A stretch of DNA of 40,171 nucleotides from a virus, in the IMG/VR virus record IMGVR_UViG_3300042376_000521, positions 1 to 40,171 of that record. The stretch is one strand, 5' to 3'. This document shows positions 14,304 to 24,700 of the stretch, piece after piece; the first letter of the stretch is position 1; the number at the start of each line of letters is the position of its first letter. The translations under genes were made by a program, and so were the position numbers. Under the pieces are notes generated by a model. That model did no database searches, was not told the DNA's origin, and saw nothing but the letters and a program-made list of their open reading frames with translations.

Positions 14304-15195
14304 ATCCACCTACGGCACTGATCCCACACCAACGGGTTCGTCCAACGCCATCCTGGTGCGCAACCTTGAGATCACTCCGCTGCAGGCTGAGACCGTTTCC
14401 CGCGATCTGATCCGCCCCTATTTGGGTGTGAGCGATCAGCTGCTGGCGCAAACCCGCGTTGAGGTGACGTTTGAGGTTGAGCTGGCCGGCTCGGGCACTG
14501 CCGGCACTGCGCCTGCTTACGGCCCTGTGCTTAAGGCTTGCGGTCTGAGTGAGACCGTGGTGGCCACCACCAGCGTGACCTACGCACCGGTGAGCGCCAG
14601 CTTCGGCAGCTGCACGATCTACTTCCACAACGACGGCATCCGCCACAAGCTGACCGGCTGCCGCGGCAGTTTCAGCCTCAACGCTGAGGTTGGCCAGATT
14701 CCGGTGATCAGCTTCACCATGACGGGCATCTACAACGCCCCGACTGATGAGTCGCTGCCCAGCCCGACCTATGCCAACCAGGCTGCACCGCTGATCTTCA
14801 AGAACGGCAACACCAGCAATTTCACCGCCTTCAGCTACGCAGGTTGCCTGCAGAGCCTGAACTTCGATGTCGCCAATGAGCTGGTCTACCGCGAGCTGGT
14901 GGGCTGCACGAAAGAGGTGCTGATCACCAACCGCGGCCCCAACGGCACTGTTGTGATTGAAGCCCCGGCTATCGCCACGAAGGACTTCTTCACGATCGCC
15001 AACGGTTCAAGCACTGGCAGCATTACCTTCCAGCACGGTTCAACCGGTGGCAACATCGTGACCTTTACCACCGCTCAGTCGGACATCGGCAGCCCGACCT
15101 ACTCTGATCAGGACGGCATCCAGATGCTGAACCTGCCCTATCTGGCCATCCCGACCAGTGCAGGCAATGATGAGCTGAGCCTCGCTTTCACCTAA
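14260..15195 (+). CDS. Major tail tube protein (V-like)
   Basis: 311 residues, the expected size for a single-gene tail tube of the phage tube family. The N-terminus RKRLILAKTESTYGTDPTPT is characteristic (the E.xYGTD motif), followed by ITPLQAETVSRDLIRPYLG, a beta-sandwich core (VEVTFEVELAGSG, CTIYFHNDGIRHKLTGCRG), TFTMTGIY-type strand ISFTMTGIYNAPTDE and a C-terminal domain ending NDELSLAFT. It polymerises around the tape measure to form the flexible tail. ATG 14260 lies inside the preceding small gene; 10 nt separate its stop from the chaperone gene. Confidence 0.9.
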   Translation: MPLLSRKRLILAKTESTYGTDPTPTGSSNAILVRNLEITPLQAETVSRDLIRPYLGVSDQLLAQTRVEVTFEVELAGSGTAGTAPAYGPVLKACGLSETVVATTSVTYAPVSASFGSCTIYFHNDGIRHKLTGCRGSFSLNAEVGQIPVISFTMTGIYNAPTDESLPSPTYANQAAPLIFKNGNTSNFTAFSYAGCLQSLNFDVANELVYRELVGCTKEVLITNRGPNGTVVIEAPAIATKDFFTIANGSSTGSITFQHGSTGGNIVTFTTAQSDIGSPTYSDQDGIQMLNLPYLAIPTSAGNDELSLAFT

Positions 15196-15205
15196 GGATC
15201 CCTGC

Positions 15206-15550
15206 ATGGCGTTTGTTCTCAAGCAGTCCGACACCTACATCTGGCCGGTCACCGTCGAGATCCCAATCGACGGCGGTCGGTTTGATCGGCAGACGTTTGA
15301 TGCTGAGTTCAAACGCCTCCCACAGGCGCGAAACAACGCGATCATTCAAGCTGCGCGCGCTGAGACAACCACCGATCAAGAGGTGGCTGAGGAAGTGCTG
15401 GTGGGTTGGAAGGGCATCACGGACGACGACGGCAAGGATGTGCCGTTCAGCGAGACTGCCAAGGTGCAACTCCTCGACGTACCCGGCGTCTCTGCCGCAC
15501 TGGTCGAGGGTTACATCAACTCGCTCTTGGGAGCCAAGAGAAAAAACTGA
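15206..15550 (+). CDS. Tail assembly chaperone G
   Basis: 114 residues, the zero-frame product of the G/GT pair. It begins with a beta strand pair (SDTYIWPVTVEIPIDGGRFD) and continues as helices (DAEFKRLPQARNNAIIQAAR, DQEVAEEVLVGWKGITDD, SAALVEGYINSLLG), the fold of siphovirus tail assembly chaperones that bind the tape measure. Its last codons AGA AAA AAC TGA contain a slippery heptamer, so a fraction of ribosomes shift into the T frame. Start ATG 15206 follows the tail tube stop by 10 nt. Confidence 0.88.
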   Translation: MAFVLKQSDTYIWPVTVEIPIDGGRFDRQTFDAEFKRLPQARNNAIIQAARAETTTDQEVAEEVLVGWKGITDDDGKDVPFSETAKVQLLDVPGVSAALVEGYINSLLGAKRKN

Positions 15551-15579
15551 CGGAGGCCGCCGAGCACTGGGCCGGCGGC
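15541..15579 (+). promoter_or_regulatory. Programmed -1 frameshift signal (A_AAA_AAC plus stem-loop)
   Basis: The heptamer A AAA AAC at 15541-15547 lies in the zero frame of G (AGA AAA AAC), followed at once by the G stop TGA. After an 8-nt spacer, GCCGCC (15556-15561) can pair with GGCGGC (15574-15579), a GC-rich stem placed as a frameshift stimulator. A -1 slip continues into the open T frame, which is in the correct register, giving a 221-residue GT fusion. This is the mechanism known for lambda G/GT. Confidence 0.9.
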
Positions 15580-15870
15580 GGCGTGATTGATGAAACCGGC
15601 TCTGATGCTGCTGCTCTGGGGATTGTGATGCCCGAGCAGCGGCCTGAGAACTTCGAGGTGTGGGAGGAGAACTGGCCGGTGCTTGACCTGTTCCTCAGAG
15701 TGCAGACGCAATGGCGCACCGGCATGAACGGCCCGATCGGATTGGACTATGGGGCGGTGGCATGGGTTCTTAGACTGACTGCAGAGGAAGCCACTCACCG
15801 CGCCCTGCTGGAGGATCTGCAGATCATGGAAGGCGCAGTGCTGGCCTACATCGCAAAGCAGGGAGGCTGA
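15547..15870 (+). CDS. Tail assembly chaperone T domain, made as a GT frameshift fusion
   Basis: 107 codons reached by the -1 frameshift after codon 114 of G; no good independent start sits at the junction (GTG/ATG codons at or after 15406 overlap G deeply). The domain runs LTEAAEHWAGGGVIDETGSD, EQRPENFEVWEENWPVLDLF, then helices with GLDYGAVAWVLRLTAEE and a C-terminal EGAVLAYIAKQGG. In lambda the T domain recruits tail tube subunits while G binds the tape measure. The stop is 3 nt before the tape measure start. Confidence 0.85.
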   Translation: MTEAAEHWAGGGVIDETGSDAAALGIVMPEQRPENFEVWEENWPVLDLFLRVQTQWRTGMNGPIGLDYGAVAWVLRLTAEEATHRALLEDLQIMEGAVLAYIAKQGG

Positions 15871-15873
15871 TCC

Positions 15874-18435
15874 ATGGCGATGAACATGGATGCGATGCTG
15901 CGCATCCGGGCCGATGTAGATGGCCAGAACAAGATCGTCGCGCTAAACCGCGGCTTGCAGTCTGTCGGCACTACTGCCGCTGGGGTCACCACCGCTATGC
16001 GCGGCATGACAGGCGCCGCTGCCGGGCTGTCAGGTGCGCTGGGCACCCTCGCCCCGCTACTCAGCGCGGCGGGCTTGGTGGGCATGGTGAAGGGCACGCT
16101 GGACGCTGCTGACAACATGAACGATTTGGCGCAGTCCACGGGCGTGTCTGTTGAGGCTTTGAGCCGCTTCAACAAGGCCGCAGCGGTGAGCGGCACCAAC
16201 CTTGAAGGCGTCAGCAAGGGCCTGGTCAAGCTGAATAAGGCGATGGTGGATGCCGCAACAGGCGGCAAGGCATCGTCTGCCACCTTCCAGGCACTTGGCA
16301 TCAGCGTGAAGAACGCTGACGGCTCGCTGAAGTCGGCCGATCGCGTGATGCTGGAGGTGGCCAACCGCTTCAAGGCAATGCCTGACGGTGCGGCCAAGAC
16401 GGCGCTAGCACTGCGGCTGTTTGGCAAATCCGGTGCAGAGCTGGTGCCGCTGCTCAACATGGGCGGCGATGCCATCGACAAGATGAGCACCAAGATGACC
16501 ACAGCCTTCGCGCAGAAGGCGGATGAATACAACGACAAGCTGGCCGTGCTTGGCGGCAAGGTGCGCGCGCTTGGAATGGATCTGACCATCGCGCTACTTC
16601 CTGCGCTGGAGCAGATCACCGATGCATTCACGGTGGCAGTGACAGCGTTCAACCAAATGCCGGGACCGCTGAAGGCTGCAGCTGTGGGCGCTGCCACTCT
16701 GGCAATCGCGTGGGGGCCGCTGACCGGCCTGCTCGGCGGCAGCTTGAAGCTGTTCGCCTCTGTGGCCAACGGCCTCGAGATCCTGCGTTACCAGACGGCG
16801 CTGGCTGGCGGCGTGGTGCCGCTGCTGACCGGAAGCCTCCAAGGTCTAAGCGCGGCGATCCTTGCTATCCCCGGCTGGGGCTGGGCGTTGGCTGGCGTGG
16901 CTGCGCTGGGGCTGCTCGGCAAGGCGCTCTACGACAACAATGAGGGGTTTAGGAGCTGGGTTAACAACGTCGGCACGATCATCGCCAGCGACTTCCAGAA
17001 CGCCATGAAGAACATGGTTGAGCTGGGCTCTGCTGCTGCTCGTCGTGTCAGCCAAGCGTGGGATTGGCTCAAGGGCATGACCAGCAACGCTGCAACGGCG
17101 ATCGGCAACGCCTTCAGCGGGCCGTTCGGGTTTATCGCCAGTGCAGCCCAGCAGGTTTTTGGCACTGTGCAGCGGGCGATCGCGCAGCTGTGGAACTCCA
17201 TCCCTGCCCCGATCCGCAAGGCTTTGGGTCAAGCCGGGCAGATGGCGATCAACGCCACCCCAGCCGGCTACCTCGCCAACGTCGGCATCCGCGCCTTCCA
17301 GATGGGGCCGCAGCAGACCGTCAACCGAGCCGGTAAGGGCATTTTGCAGGGCGGTGGCGGTGGTGGGTTCACCCCTGACCTGAGCGCGCTTGAGGGCGGC
17401 GCTGGTGGTGGCACCAAGAAGGCAAAAGATGCAGCGGACAAGGCGAGGCAAGCCCGCGAGGCGCTACTCGCATCGAAGAACGCGCTGGATCAAGCAAGGG
17501 CTGAGCTGGCGCTGGCACGTGAGCTGGACCCGATCAGAAAAATCGAGCTGGAGTATGAGGAGAAGCGCCGGGTGGTGCGCGCAGCTGCTTCTCAGGAGTT
17601 GAGCAAGGCGCTGACCATTGAGGAACAGGCAAACATTCAGCGCACCCGCGCGATCGACCTGCAGCGCATCGGCGTGGAGGAAACCAGCGCGCTGAAGGAG
17701 AAGTACAAAGAACTGGGCGACGCAGCCTATGAGGCTGCAATGAAGACAGCGGAATGGAGCACTGCAACAGAGCTAGCCGGCGGCGCTTTGCTGGGCCTCC
17801 GCGACGGCATTAGCTCCTATCTGGAAGGCATCGGCAGCCTGAGCGAGAACATCAGCAACATCGCGCTGAACGCTTTCAAGGGGCTGGAGGATGCGATCGT
17901 GAGCCTGACGATGACGGGCAAGTTCAACTTTAAGGACTTCGCGCTGTCGGTAATTGAGGATCTGACCCGGATGGTGACGCGGATGCTGATCATTGCGCCA
18001 ATCCTGCAGTTCATCCAAAGCCTGATTCCAGGCGGTGGTGCGCTCAGTGGCACCAAGGCGCTATCAACCACCAAGCTGGTTCCTGGTGGCATCTTTGCCA
18101 ACGGCGGCACCTTCGCGAACGGCATCCAGCCGTTCGCCTCTGGTGGCATCGTCAACAGCCCGACGCTGTTCAAGTTCGCCAACGGCGGTGCAATGCGGAA
18201 CGGTCTCATGGGTGAGGCTGGCCCTGAGGCGATCATCCCCTTGAAGCGTGGTCGTGATGGCAAGCTCGGCGTGGCAGGTGGTGGCGGCACCAGCGTGGTG
18301 GTCAACGTGGACGCCAAGGGCACCAGCGTGCAGGGCAGCAACTCTGATGGTGCCCAGCTGGGGCGTGCCATTGCAGCTGCAGTGCAGGCAGAATTGGTGA
18401 AGCAGAAACGGCCCGGCGGCCTCTTGGCGGCGTAA
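15874..18435 (+). CDS. Tail tape measure protein (H-like)
   Basis: 853 residues, to my knowledge the same length as lambda gpH, which predicts a lambda-like tail of roughly 130-150 nm. The N-terminal third is helical (VALNRGLQSVGTTAAGVTTA onward) with TMP features AQSTGVSVEALSRFNKAA. Hydrophobic stretches near residues 270-300 and 320-345 may enter the membrane on DNA delivery. A coiled charged region follows (about 505-640, AKDAADKARQAREALLASKN). The C-terminus has the lambda tape-measure C domain signature: GGIFANGGTFANG, SGGIVNSPTLFKFANGGAM and GLMGEAGPEAIIPLKR. It sets tail length and is ejected first. It is followed 3 nt later by M. Confidence 0.95.
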   Translation: MAMNMDAMLRIRADVDGQNKIVALNRGLQSVGTTAAGVTTAMRGMTGAAAGLSGALGTLAPLLSAAGLVGMVKGTLDAADNMNDLAQSTGVSVEALSRFNKAAAVSGTNLEGVSKGLVKLNKAMVDAATGGKASSATFQALGISVKNADGSLKSADRVMLEVANRFKAMPDGAAKTALALRLFGKSGAELVPLLNMGGDAIDKMSTKMTTAFAQKADEYNDKLAVLGGKVRALGMDLTIALLPALEQITDAFTVAVTAFNQMPGPLKAAAVGAATLAIAWGPLTGLLGGSLKLFASVANGLEILRYQTALAGGVVPLLTGSLQGLSAAILAIPGWGWALAGVAALGLLGKALYDNNEGFRSWVNNVGTIIASDFQNAMKNMVELGSAAARRVSQAWDWLKGMTSNAATAIGNAFSGPFGFIASAAQQVFGTVQRAIAQLWNSIPAPIRKALGQAGQMAINATPAGYLANVGIRAFQMGPQQTVNRAGKGILQGGGGGGFTPDLSALEGGAGGGTKKAKDAADKARQAREALLASKNALDQARAELALARELDPIRKIELEYEEKRRVVRAAASQELSKALTIEEQANIQRTRAIDLQRIGVEETSALKEKYKELGDAAYEAAMKTAEWSTATELAGGALLGLRDGISSYLEGIGSLSENISNIALNAFKGLEDAIVSLTMTGKFNFKDFALSVIEDLTRMVTRMLIIAPILQFIQSLIPGGGALSGTKALSTTKLVPGGIFANGGTFANGIQPFASGGIVNSPTLFKFANGGAMRNGLMGEAGPEAIIPLKRGRDGKLGVAGGGGTSVVVNVDAKGTSVQGSNSDGAQLGRAIAAAVQAELVKQKRPGGLLAA

Positions 18436-18438
18436 ACC

Positions 18439-18780
18439 ATGGCAGCCACAACATTCACTTGGACCCCTAGCTATCCGGCCACACAGGTCAGCCAGCCGAA
18501 TGTGCGCACCGTCAAGTTTGGCGACGGTTACGAGCAGCGCATCCGCTATGGCCTGCGCACTGATTTCAAGGTTTGGAATCTCAGCTTTGATAACCGCGAC
18601 GACGCCGAGCGCGCGTTGATCCTGACGTTTTTGACGGATCGCGGCGGTGTCGAGCAGTTCAACTGGACAACGCCACACGGCGGCACCAGCGCGTTCGTCT
18701 GCAGTGAGTGGACCAGCGAGCACGCTGGCTGCAATAACAACAACATCAGGGCAACCTTTCGCCAAGTGATTGACCTATGA
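18439..18780 (+). CDS. Minor tail protein M
   Basis: 113 residues, matching the lambda gpM family (about 109 residues): FTWTPSYPATQVSQPNVRTV, KFGDGYEQRIRYGLRTDFK with the family's FGDGYEQR motif, an NRDDAERALILTFLTDRGG helix and a last strand [11 protein letters not shown]. It forms part of the tail tip assembled before the tube. The stop overlaps the L start (ATGA). Confidence 0.92.
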   Translation: MAATTFTWTPSYPATQVSQPNVRTVKFGDGYEQRIRYGLRTDFKVWNLSFDNRDDAERALILTFLTDRGGVEQFNWTTPHGGTSAFVCSEWTSEHAGCNNNNIRATFRQVIDL

Positions 18781-20405
18781 CGATGTTTGAGGAGCTGATC
18801 AGCAGCTCACCCTTCGCCGTCATCGAGCTGTTTGAGCTGGTGTTGCGGCAAGAGATCCACGGCACCAACGAGACCTACAGGTTTCACAACGGCAGCAACG
18901 GCAATATCACCGCCACAGGCGACATCATCTGGCGCGGCAACCCCTATGTGGCGTTGCCTGTGCAGACCGAGGGCTTTGAGTACAACGGCAACGGTCAGCT
19001 GCCGCGGCCGCGGCTGAAGGTGGCCAACCTGCTCGGCACGGTGTCCGCCATCTTGGTGACGGTCAACAACACCACGCCAGGCAATGATTTGACGGGTGCG
19101 CTGTTCCGGCGTATCCGCACGCTCAGCCGCTTCATCGATCCGGTCAACTTCCCGAACAGCATCAACCCATACGGGCTGCCGACACTGGATGAGATGCCAC
19201 AGGAGATCTACTACGTGGATCGCAAGGTGGCCGAGACCCGCGACTACGTGGAGTTCGAGCTGGCGGCTGCGTTTGATCTCGCAGGTGTTCGCGCGCCAAA
19301 GCGGCAGGCGATCGCCAACATCTGCCAATGGCAGTACCGCAGCCCTGAGTGCGGCTACACGGGCACCAACTATTTCGACGAAAACGATCGCCCGGTAACG
19401 CTGGTGCCGGCGGCTAACTTGGCATCTGGCCTGTCGCAGGTGACAGCCGGTCAGATCGTATTTCAGGGGTACAGCAGCGGCACGCGACTGGTTTCCAGCA
19501 ATCTCTGGTACGAATCTTTCATCGATGGCGCTGGCATCTTGGTGATCAAGGCCAAGAACGGCAACACTGTGTGGTCGATCGGGTCTGCGCAGTATCCGGC
19601 CGATCGTTACACGGTCACAGGAGATGGCAACTTCGAGCTGTCGCTCGGCTTCACCGGCCTGCGCTTTCAGAGCAACACCGCGCGGCTAGGTGATCCAAAC
19701 TCGATCACTTTCAACCTTGCCTATTTCCCAAACAACACGCCGGATCCAAGCGCTGCATGGGAGCCGTTTCCAGAGAAGCGTGATCAGTCCGGCAACCTGA
19801 TCCGCAATGGCTATGTCGGCCACCGGCTTGCGTTCTTCCACGAAATTATGGGCTCGGCTCAGTCGCAGCAAGGCGTTACAAAAACTGAGACCTATCAGTT
19901 CACCTTCAACGGTAAGGATCTGACGTTGCGGTTCACTGCAGTCTCGACGCAGCTACCTGCTGGCCACTGGAGCGGGCAAAGCTGGGGGTGGCAAGACTCA
20001 GCAACCAGCACCTATCCAACGGCGACGATCACATCGAGCACTGGTCTGTTCAAGCAAAACGAAGTATTCAGCGCCACGGTGCAGCTCGGCAGCACCAACC
20101 CCTTCCGCAATCCGCCCTATGGCGTGATGGGATCAGTGACTGGCAGCTTCAGGATCACCAGCACGTCGGGCTACAGCGCCAACTATCTGCGCCTCACAAA
20201 CCAAGGCCAACTGACGCTCTACAACGCCGCCAACACGGTGCTGTGGCAGAGCAGCTACAGCAGCACAGCGGAGCCCAGCACCTCGATCGCGGCAAACAAG
20301 TCGCTGGATGTTTGCGGTAAACGGCTGAGCAGCTGCAAAGCACGCTTTGGTCAGAATGCACAGCTGCCTTTCGGCAGCTTCCCCGGCGTTGGTGGGTTCG
20401 TCTGA
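18777..20405 (+). CDS. Minor tail protein L with a ~300-residue insertion inside its Fe-S domain
   Basis: 542 residues versus 232 in lambda gpL. Residues 1-207 match gpL ([66 protein letters not shown]). The gpL C-terminal domain binds an iron-sulfur cluster with four cysteines; here C183-x8-C192 and C513-x6-C520 keep the expected spacing within pairs, but about 320 residues separate the pairs where lambda has about 22. The protein then ends as usual ([21 protein letters not shown]). The insertion (about 208-507) is beta-rich and has two stretches resembling bulb-type lectin repeats ([12 protein letters not shown] with [31 protein letters not shown]). It may add glycan binding at the tail tip. 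Both ends overlap neighbours. Confidence 0.9.
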   Translation: MTMFEELISSSPFAVIELFELVLRQEIHGTNETYRFHNGSNGNITATGDIIWRGNPYVALPVQTEGFEYNGNGQLPRPRLKVANLLGTVSAILVTVNNTTPGNDLTGALFRRIRTLSRFIDPVNFPNSINPYGLPTLDEMPQEIYYVDRKVAETRDYVEFELAAAFDLAGVRAPKRQAIANICQWQYRSPECGYTGTNYFDENDRPVTLVPAANLASGLSQVTAGQIVFQGYSSGTRLVSSNLWYESFIDGAGILVIKAKNGNTVWSIGSAQYPADRYTVTGDGNFELSLGFTGLRFQSNTARLGDPNSITFNLAYFPNNTPDPSAAWEPFPEKRDQSGNLIRNGYVGHRLAFFHEIMGSAQSQQGVTKTETYQFTFNGKDLTLRFTAVSTQLPAGHWSGQSWGWQDSATSTYPTATITSSTGLFKQNEVFSATVQLGSTNPFRNPPYGVMGSVTGSFRITSTSGYSANYLRLTNQGQLTLYNAANTVLWQSSYSSTAEPSTSIAANKSLDVCGKRLSSCKARFGQNAQLPFGSFPGVGGFV

Positions 20406-21115
20406 TGAAGGACTGGCAGCGCGACGCATTGCAGCACGCCATCGCAGAAGCGCCGCGAGAGGCTTGCGGTCTGGTGGTGGTGGTCAAGGGGCGCGAACGT
20501 TATTGGCCGTGCCGCAACCTGGCAGACACACCGGCTGATTTCTTCGTGCTGTCGCCTGATGACTACGCCGCAGCTGAAGATGCAGGCGAGATCACCGCAG
20601 TGTTTCACAGCCACCCGAGCACACCAGCTGAGCCGAGCGAGGCTGATCGACTGGCCTGTGAGCACAGCGGCCTGCAGTGGTTCATCGTCAACCCCGGCAC
20701 GATGGTTTGGGGTGAGTGCAGGCCAGAGGGCTACAAGGCGCCGATCATTGGCCGGCAGTGGGTGTGGGGCATCAGCGACTGCTGGACGCTTGCGCGTGAC
20801 TGGTACGCCGAGACATGGGGCCTGCAGCTGCGCGATTGGCAGCGTCCGTTGAGCATGGAGCAGTTCAACGCTTCGCCCATGTTCGATGCCTGCTGGCAGG
20901 AAACTGGCTTCGTTGAGGTGAATCAATCCGACCTGCAGCCTGGTGACCTGCTGCTGATGTCACTCGATGGCTGCCGCGGCCTGAATCATTGCGCTGTCTA
21001 CGTTGGCGAGCAGATGATCCTTCACCACATCAGGGGCCGGCTCAGCTCCCGCGACCTGTTTGGTGGCTACTATCAGAAGAACACGGGGCGAGCGCTCCGC
21101 CACTCCAGCAGGTGA
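20405..21115 (+). CDS. Tail tip protein K: JAMM/MPN plus NlpC/P60 peptidase
   Basis: 236 residues. The N-terminal JAB/MPN domain shows the JAMM metal motif: Glu19, then HSHP with His68 and His70, Ser78 and Asp81 in the exact HxHx7SxxD spacing. The second domain is NlpC/P60-like: candidate catalytic Cys126 in GISDCW, His195 in LNHCAVY and a polar third residue near His207-208. Lambda gpK has the same two domains and is thought to process tail components or open peptidoglycan during DNA entry. It starts in overlap with the L stop. Five nt separate it from I. Confidence 0.93.
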   Translation: MKDWQRDALQHAIAEAPREACGLVVVVKGRERYWPCRNLADTPADFFVLSPDDYAAAEDAGEITAVFHSHPSTPAEPSEADRLACEHSGLQWFIVNPGTMVWGECRPEGYKAPIIGRQWVWGISDCWTLARDWYAETWGLQLRDWQRPLSMEQFNASPMFDACWQETGFVEVNQSDLQPGDLLLMSLDGCRGLNHCAVYVGEQMILHHIRGRLSSRDLFGGYYQKNTGRALRHSSR

Positions 21116-21120
21116 CGCGA

Positions 21121-21714
21121 ATGCTGCGAGTCATCAAGGTCTACGGCAGCTTGGCGAAGTTCTTGGGGCAGCGCAGCTTTGAGGCGGCCGTGCGCACACC
21201 GGCTGAAGCTGTGCGCTTCTTGGTTGCCAACTTCCCTGGCGTTGAGTCGCACATGAGCGAGCGCCACTACAAAGTGAGCGTGGGGCGGCACGAGCTAACG
21301 GCAGGCGATCAGCCTGAGCAGCTGCACTATCCCGCTGGTGACCTTGAACCGATCAGGATCGTGCCAGTGCTGGCCGGCGCTGGTGCTATTGGCCGCATCA
21401 TTGCAGGTGTTGCGCTGGTGGCTGCTGCAATCTTCATCCCCGGCCTTGGCCTTGGCCTGGCCGGTGCAACGGTCACGCAGATCGGCGTGCTGGGTGGCGC
21501 GTTGATCTTGGGCGGCATCGCCCAGCTGATCACGCCGGTGCCGCAGATCGGTGGGGGCAAGGACAGCGACAAGGATCCTCGCAAGTCCTACAGCTTCTCC
21601 GGCATCCAGAACGTAAGCCGCCAAGGCATTCCGGTGCCGATTGTCTACGGCGAAACGCTGATCGGCAGCATCGTGGTGTCGGCCGGTATCAACACTGAGA
21701 AGGTGCCGATCTGA
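21121..21714 (+). CDS. Tail assembly protein I
   Basis: 197 residues from ATG 21121; an upstream in-frame GTG (20989) lies inside K and adds no family sequence, so the later start is chosen. The N-terminal ubiquitin-like beta grasp (LRVIKVYGSLAKFLGQRSFE, AEAVRFLVANFPGVE) is typical of gpI. A glycine-rich hydrophobic hairpin follows (about 85-135, IIAGVALVAAAIFIPGLGLG), then a C-terminal part with the family signature SGIQNVSRQGIPVPIVYGE and GSIVVSAGI. It helps build the tail tip with J. TGATG overlap with J. Confidence 0.92.
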   Translation: MLRVIKVYGSLAKFLGQRSFEAAVRTPAEAVRFLVANFPGVESHMSERHYKVSVGRHELTAGDQPEQLHYPAGDLEPIRIVPVLAGAGAIGRIIAGVALVAAAIFIPGLGLGLAGATVTQIGVLGGALILGGIAQLITPVPQIGGGKDSDKDPRKSYSFSGIQNVSRQGIPVPIVYGETLIGSIVVSAGINTEKVPI

Positions 21715-24700
21715 TGTCTGACGAACTGATCCGCGGCGCAGGCGGCGCAGGCGGCGGCAAAGGTGGCTCCGGCGGTGGCTCAGGCCCCAGCGTCGAGAAG
21801 GACAACCTGGAATCAGAGCAGACTGCACGGATTATCGACGTGCTCAGCGAGGGCGAGATCGAGGGCTTTCCTTCGGCTCGTGCTTACGCTCGCGGCAGCA
21901 CGGAATACAATCGCGCGCTGCTGAAAGACATCTACTTCAACAACACGCCGCTGGTCAGGGCGGATGCAGACGCTACGGCGCCACTGACGAAGGAAGACTA
22001 CAACTTCAAGAGCTTCATCGTTGAGCCGCGTTACGGCACACAAAACCAGTCTTACGTTCCGATCAGTGATTCAATTCAGCAAGAAGAAGAAGTCAACGTC
22101 AAGGTAACCAAAAACCAACCAGTCACGCGCACGATCACAGATCCGAATGTCAACGGCGTGCGTGTCACCATCTCAGTGCCGCAGCTGCAGGTCTACCAAG
22201 AAGACGGCGACATCCGCGGCCGCTCGGTGAGGTTCCGGATCTTGGTGTCTTACAACGGCGGCCCGTACATCAATCCGTTTGGCCAGCTGTTGAAGATCGA
22301 AGGCCGCACGGTTGACCTGTATCAAGAGCGCTACCGCGTGGATCTAACGCAGCCGCCACCGGTGTCGATCCGCGTCGAGCGCATCACAGACGACGCACCA
22401 CAGGCCGGCAAGGAAACGATTGTCGATGAGATCTACTGGGCAAGCTACACCGAACTGATCTACGCCAAGCTGGCGTATCCAAATACTGCGCATGTCGGCA
22501 TTCAGATTGATGCCAAGCAGTTCAGCAGCATCCCGCAGCGCTCCTATCGCGTGCGTGGCATCAAGGTGCGCATTCCCAGCAATGCCACCGTCAACTCCGC
22601 AGATGGCAGCATCACCTATAGCGGTGTCTGGAACGGTAATTTCAAGGCCGCTGAATGGTGTTCAGATCCGGCGTGGATCCTGTGGGATCTGCTGACTTCT
22701 ACCCGTTACGGCTTTGGGGATCACATCCTCACGAGCCAAGAGAGACAGAGCTTCAGCGGTGACGCCAGCAGGCTGGACAAGTGGACGTTCTACAGCGCCA
22801 GCCAATACTGCAACGCCCGCGTCGATTCCGGCCTGCGCGACACCAGCGGCAACCCAATCCTTGAGCCGCGCTTCTCCTGCAATGTCAACATCCAGACGCA
22901 AGAAGAGGCGTACAAGCTGATCAATGACATGTGCTCGGTGTTCCGAGCGATGCCATTCTGGAGTTCAGGCGCGCTCACGATCGCGCAGGATCGCCCGGCT
23001 GATCCGTCCTACATCTTCAACCAGTCCAGCGTCACAGAAGAAGGCTTCACCTACAGCGGCAGCAGCATCAAGACACGCCACACCGTTGCGGTGGTGTCCT
23101 ACCTCGATCTCGAGCTGCGTGACATCGCCTACGAGGTGGTTGAGGACGCGACAGGCATCACCAAGTTCGGCGTGGTCAAGACTGAGGTGTCAGCCTTTGC
23201 CTGCACCAGCCGCGGCCAAGCGCGGCGCATCGGTGAATGGCTGCTCTACTCCGAGCAGAACGAGACCGAGGTGGTCAGCTTTACCGCTGATCTGCCATCT
23301 GGACAGGTGGTGCGCCCTGGTCAGATCATCCGCGTGGCTGATCCGGTGCGCGCTGGCCGCTACAGGGCCGGCCGTGTGGTCAACGCCACCAACACAACCG
23401 TCGAGCTAGATCGCACGGTCGGTGAGCTGTTCTATGACGGCCTGCCCGCCACGTTCGACTTCAACGTGATCCTGCCTGATGGCACATCGCAATCGATCAG
23501 CGGCATCAATGGCACCAGCCTCAACAACGCCACGGTCACCCTGCCGACGCCGCTGCGTCTGACGCCAGCGCCTAACTCTGTCTGGGCGATCGGCACCACC
23601 GGGCTGCGCCCCTCGCTGTGGCGTGTGCTGACCGTGCAGGAGCAGGACGGCGACACCTACGGGATTACGGGCATCTCATACAACCCGAGCAAATATGACT
23701 ACATCGAGCGCGATCAGCCGCTGCAGATCCGCGATGTTTCGCAGCTGGATGTGCCACCACCTACGCCGCAGAACTTGGTCGCCACCGAGGCGCTATATGA
23801 GGCGAACGGGTCTGTGCTGAGCAAGGTCATCGTCAGCTGGCGTGCGGTGCCGTCAGCCACGCGCTATCAGCTGCGTTACCGGCTGTCGCCGAACAACTGG
23901 ACGACGATCCAGACCACAGCGCCCGACTACGAGATCCTCAACAGCCAAGTCGGCACCTATGACTTCGAGCTGGAGGCATTGAGCGCCGGCCTGCTGCGAT
24001 CGGCAACAGCAACAGCCAGCTTCAACGCCGTTGGCAAGACGGCACCTCCGGTCACGATCCCGGATCTGTTCATCGCGCCAATCGATGATCGGAACGCTGA
24101 GCTGTATTGGCCGCAGTCCACCGACCTTGATGTGCGCATCGGCGGCGAGGTTCAGATTCGCCACAGCCCGCTGCTGGTCAACGCAGATTGGAGCCGCTCG
24201 ACGCAGATCGTGCCTGCAGTGGCCGGCAGCAGCACACGCAAGATCGTGCCGCTGCTGGAAGGCACCTACCTCATCCGCGCCAAGGATTCGCTCGGCAACG
24301 AATCCTCTGGCACCGCCAGTGTGATCGTTGACCTGCCTGCACCGCAGAACGCGTTGCTAGTGCAGACCTACCGGGAAGACAACACCACGCCGCCTTTCCA
24401 AGGCGTTGCGACGGACATGTTCTACGACACCACAGAGGTGGGCCTTGCGCTGGCTGGCGCCACCCTTGTGGATGATCTGGCGACCAACGACGACTGGGAT
24501 GGCATTGGCCTGATCGACTACGCCGGCGGCTCGAAATCCTCCGGCAGCTACGAATACACCAACACGCTGGACCTTGGCGCACGATTCGACCTGAACCTGC
24601 GCCGCATCCTCAAGACCCGTGCCTTCCAGCCTGGCGACCTGATCGACTACCGCTCCGGCAACGTGGACGACTGGCAGGACATTGATGCCGCCAACATCGG

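Noticed and set aside
15846-16769. 307-codon reverse-strand frame within the tape measure gene
   Set aside because: Ser/Ala/Pro-rich antisense shadow of a certain gene.
17817-18765. Two long reverse-strand frames near the tape measure end and gene M
   Set aside because: Both are antisense to confidently identified genes and show no family motif.
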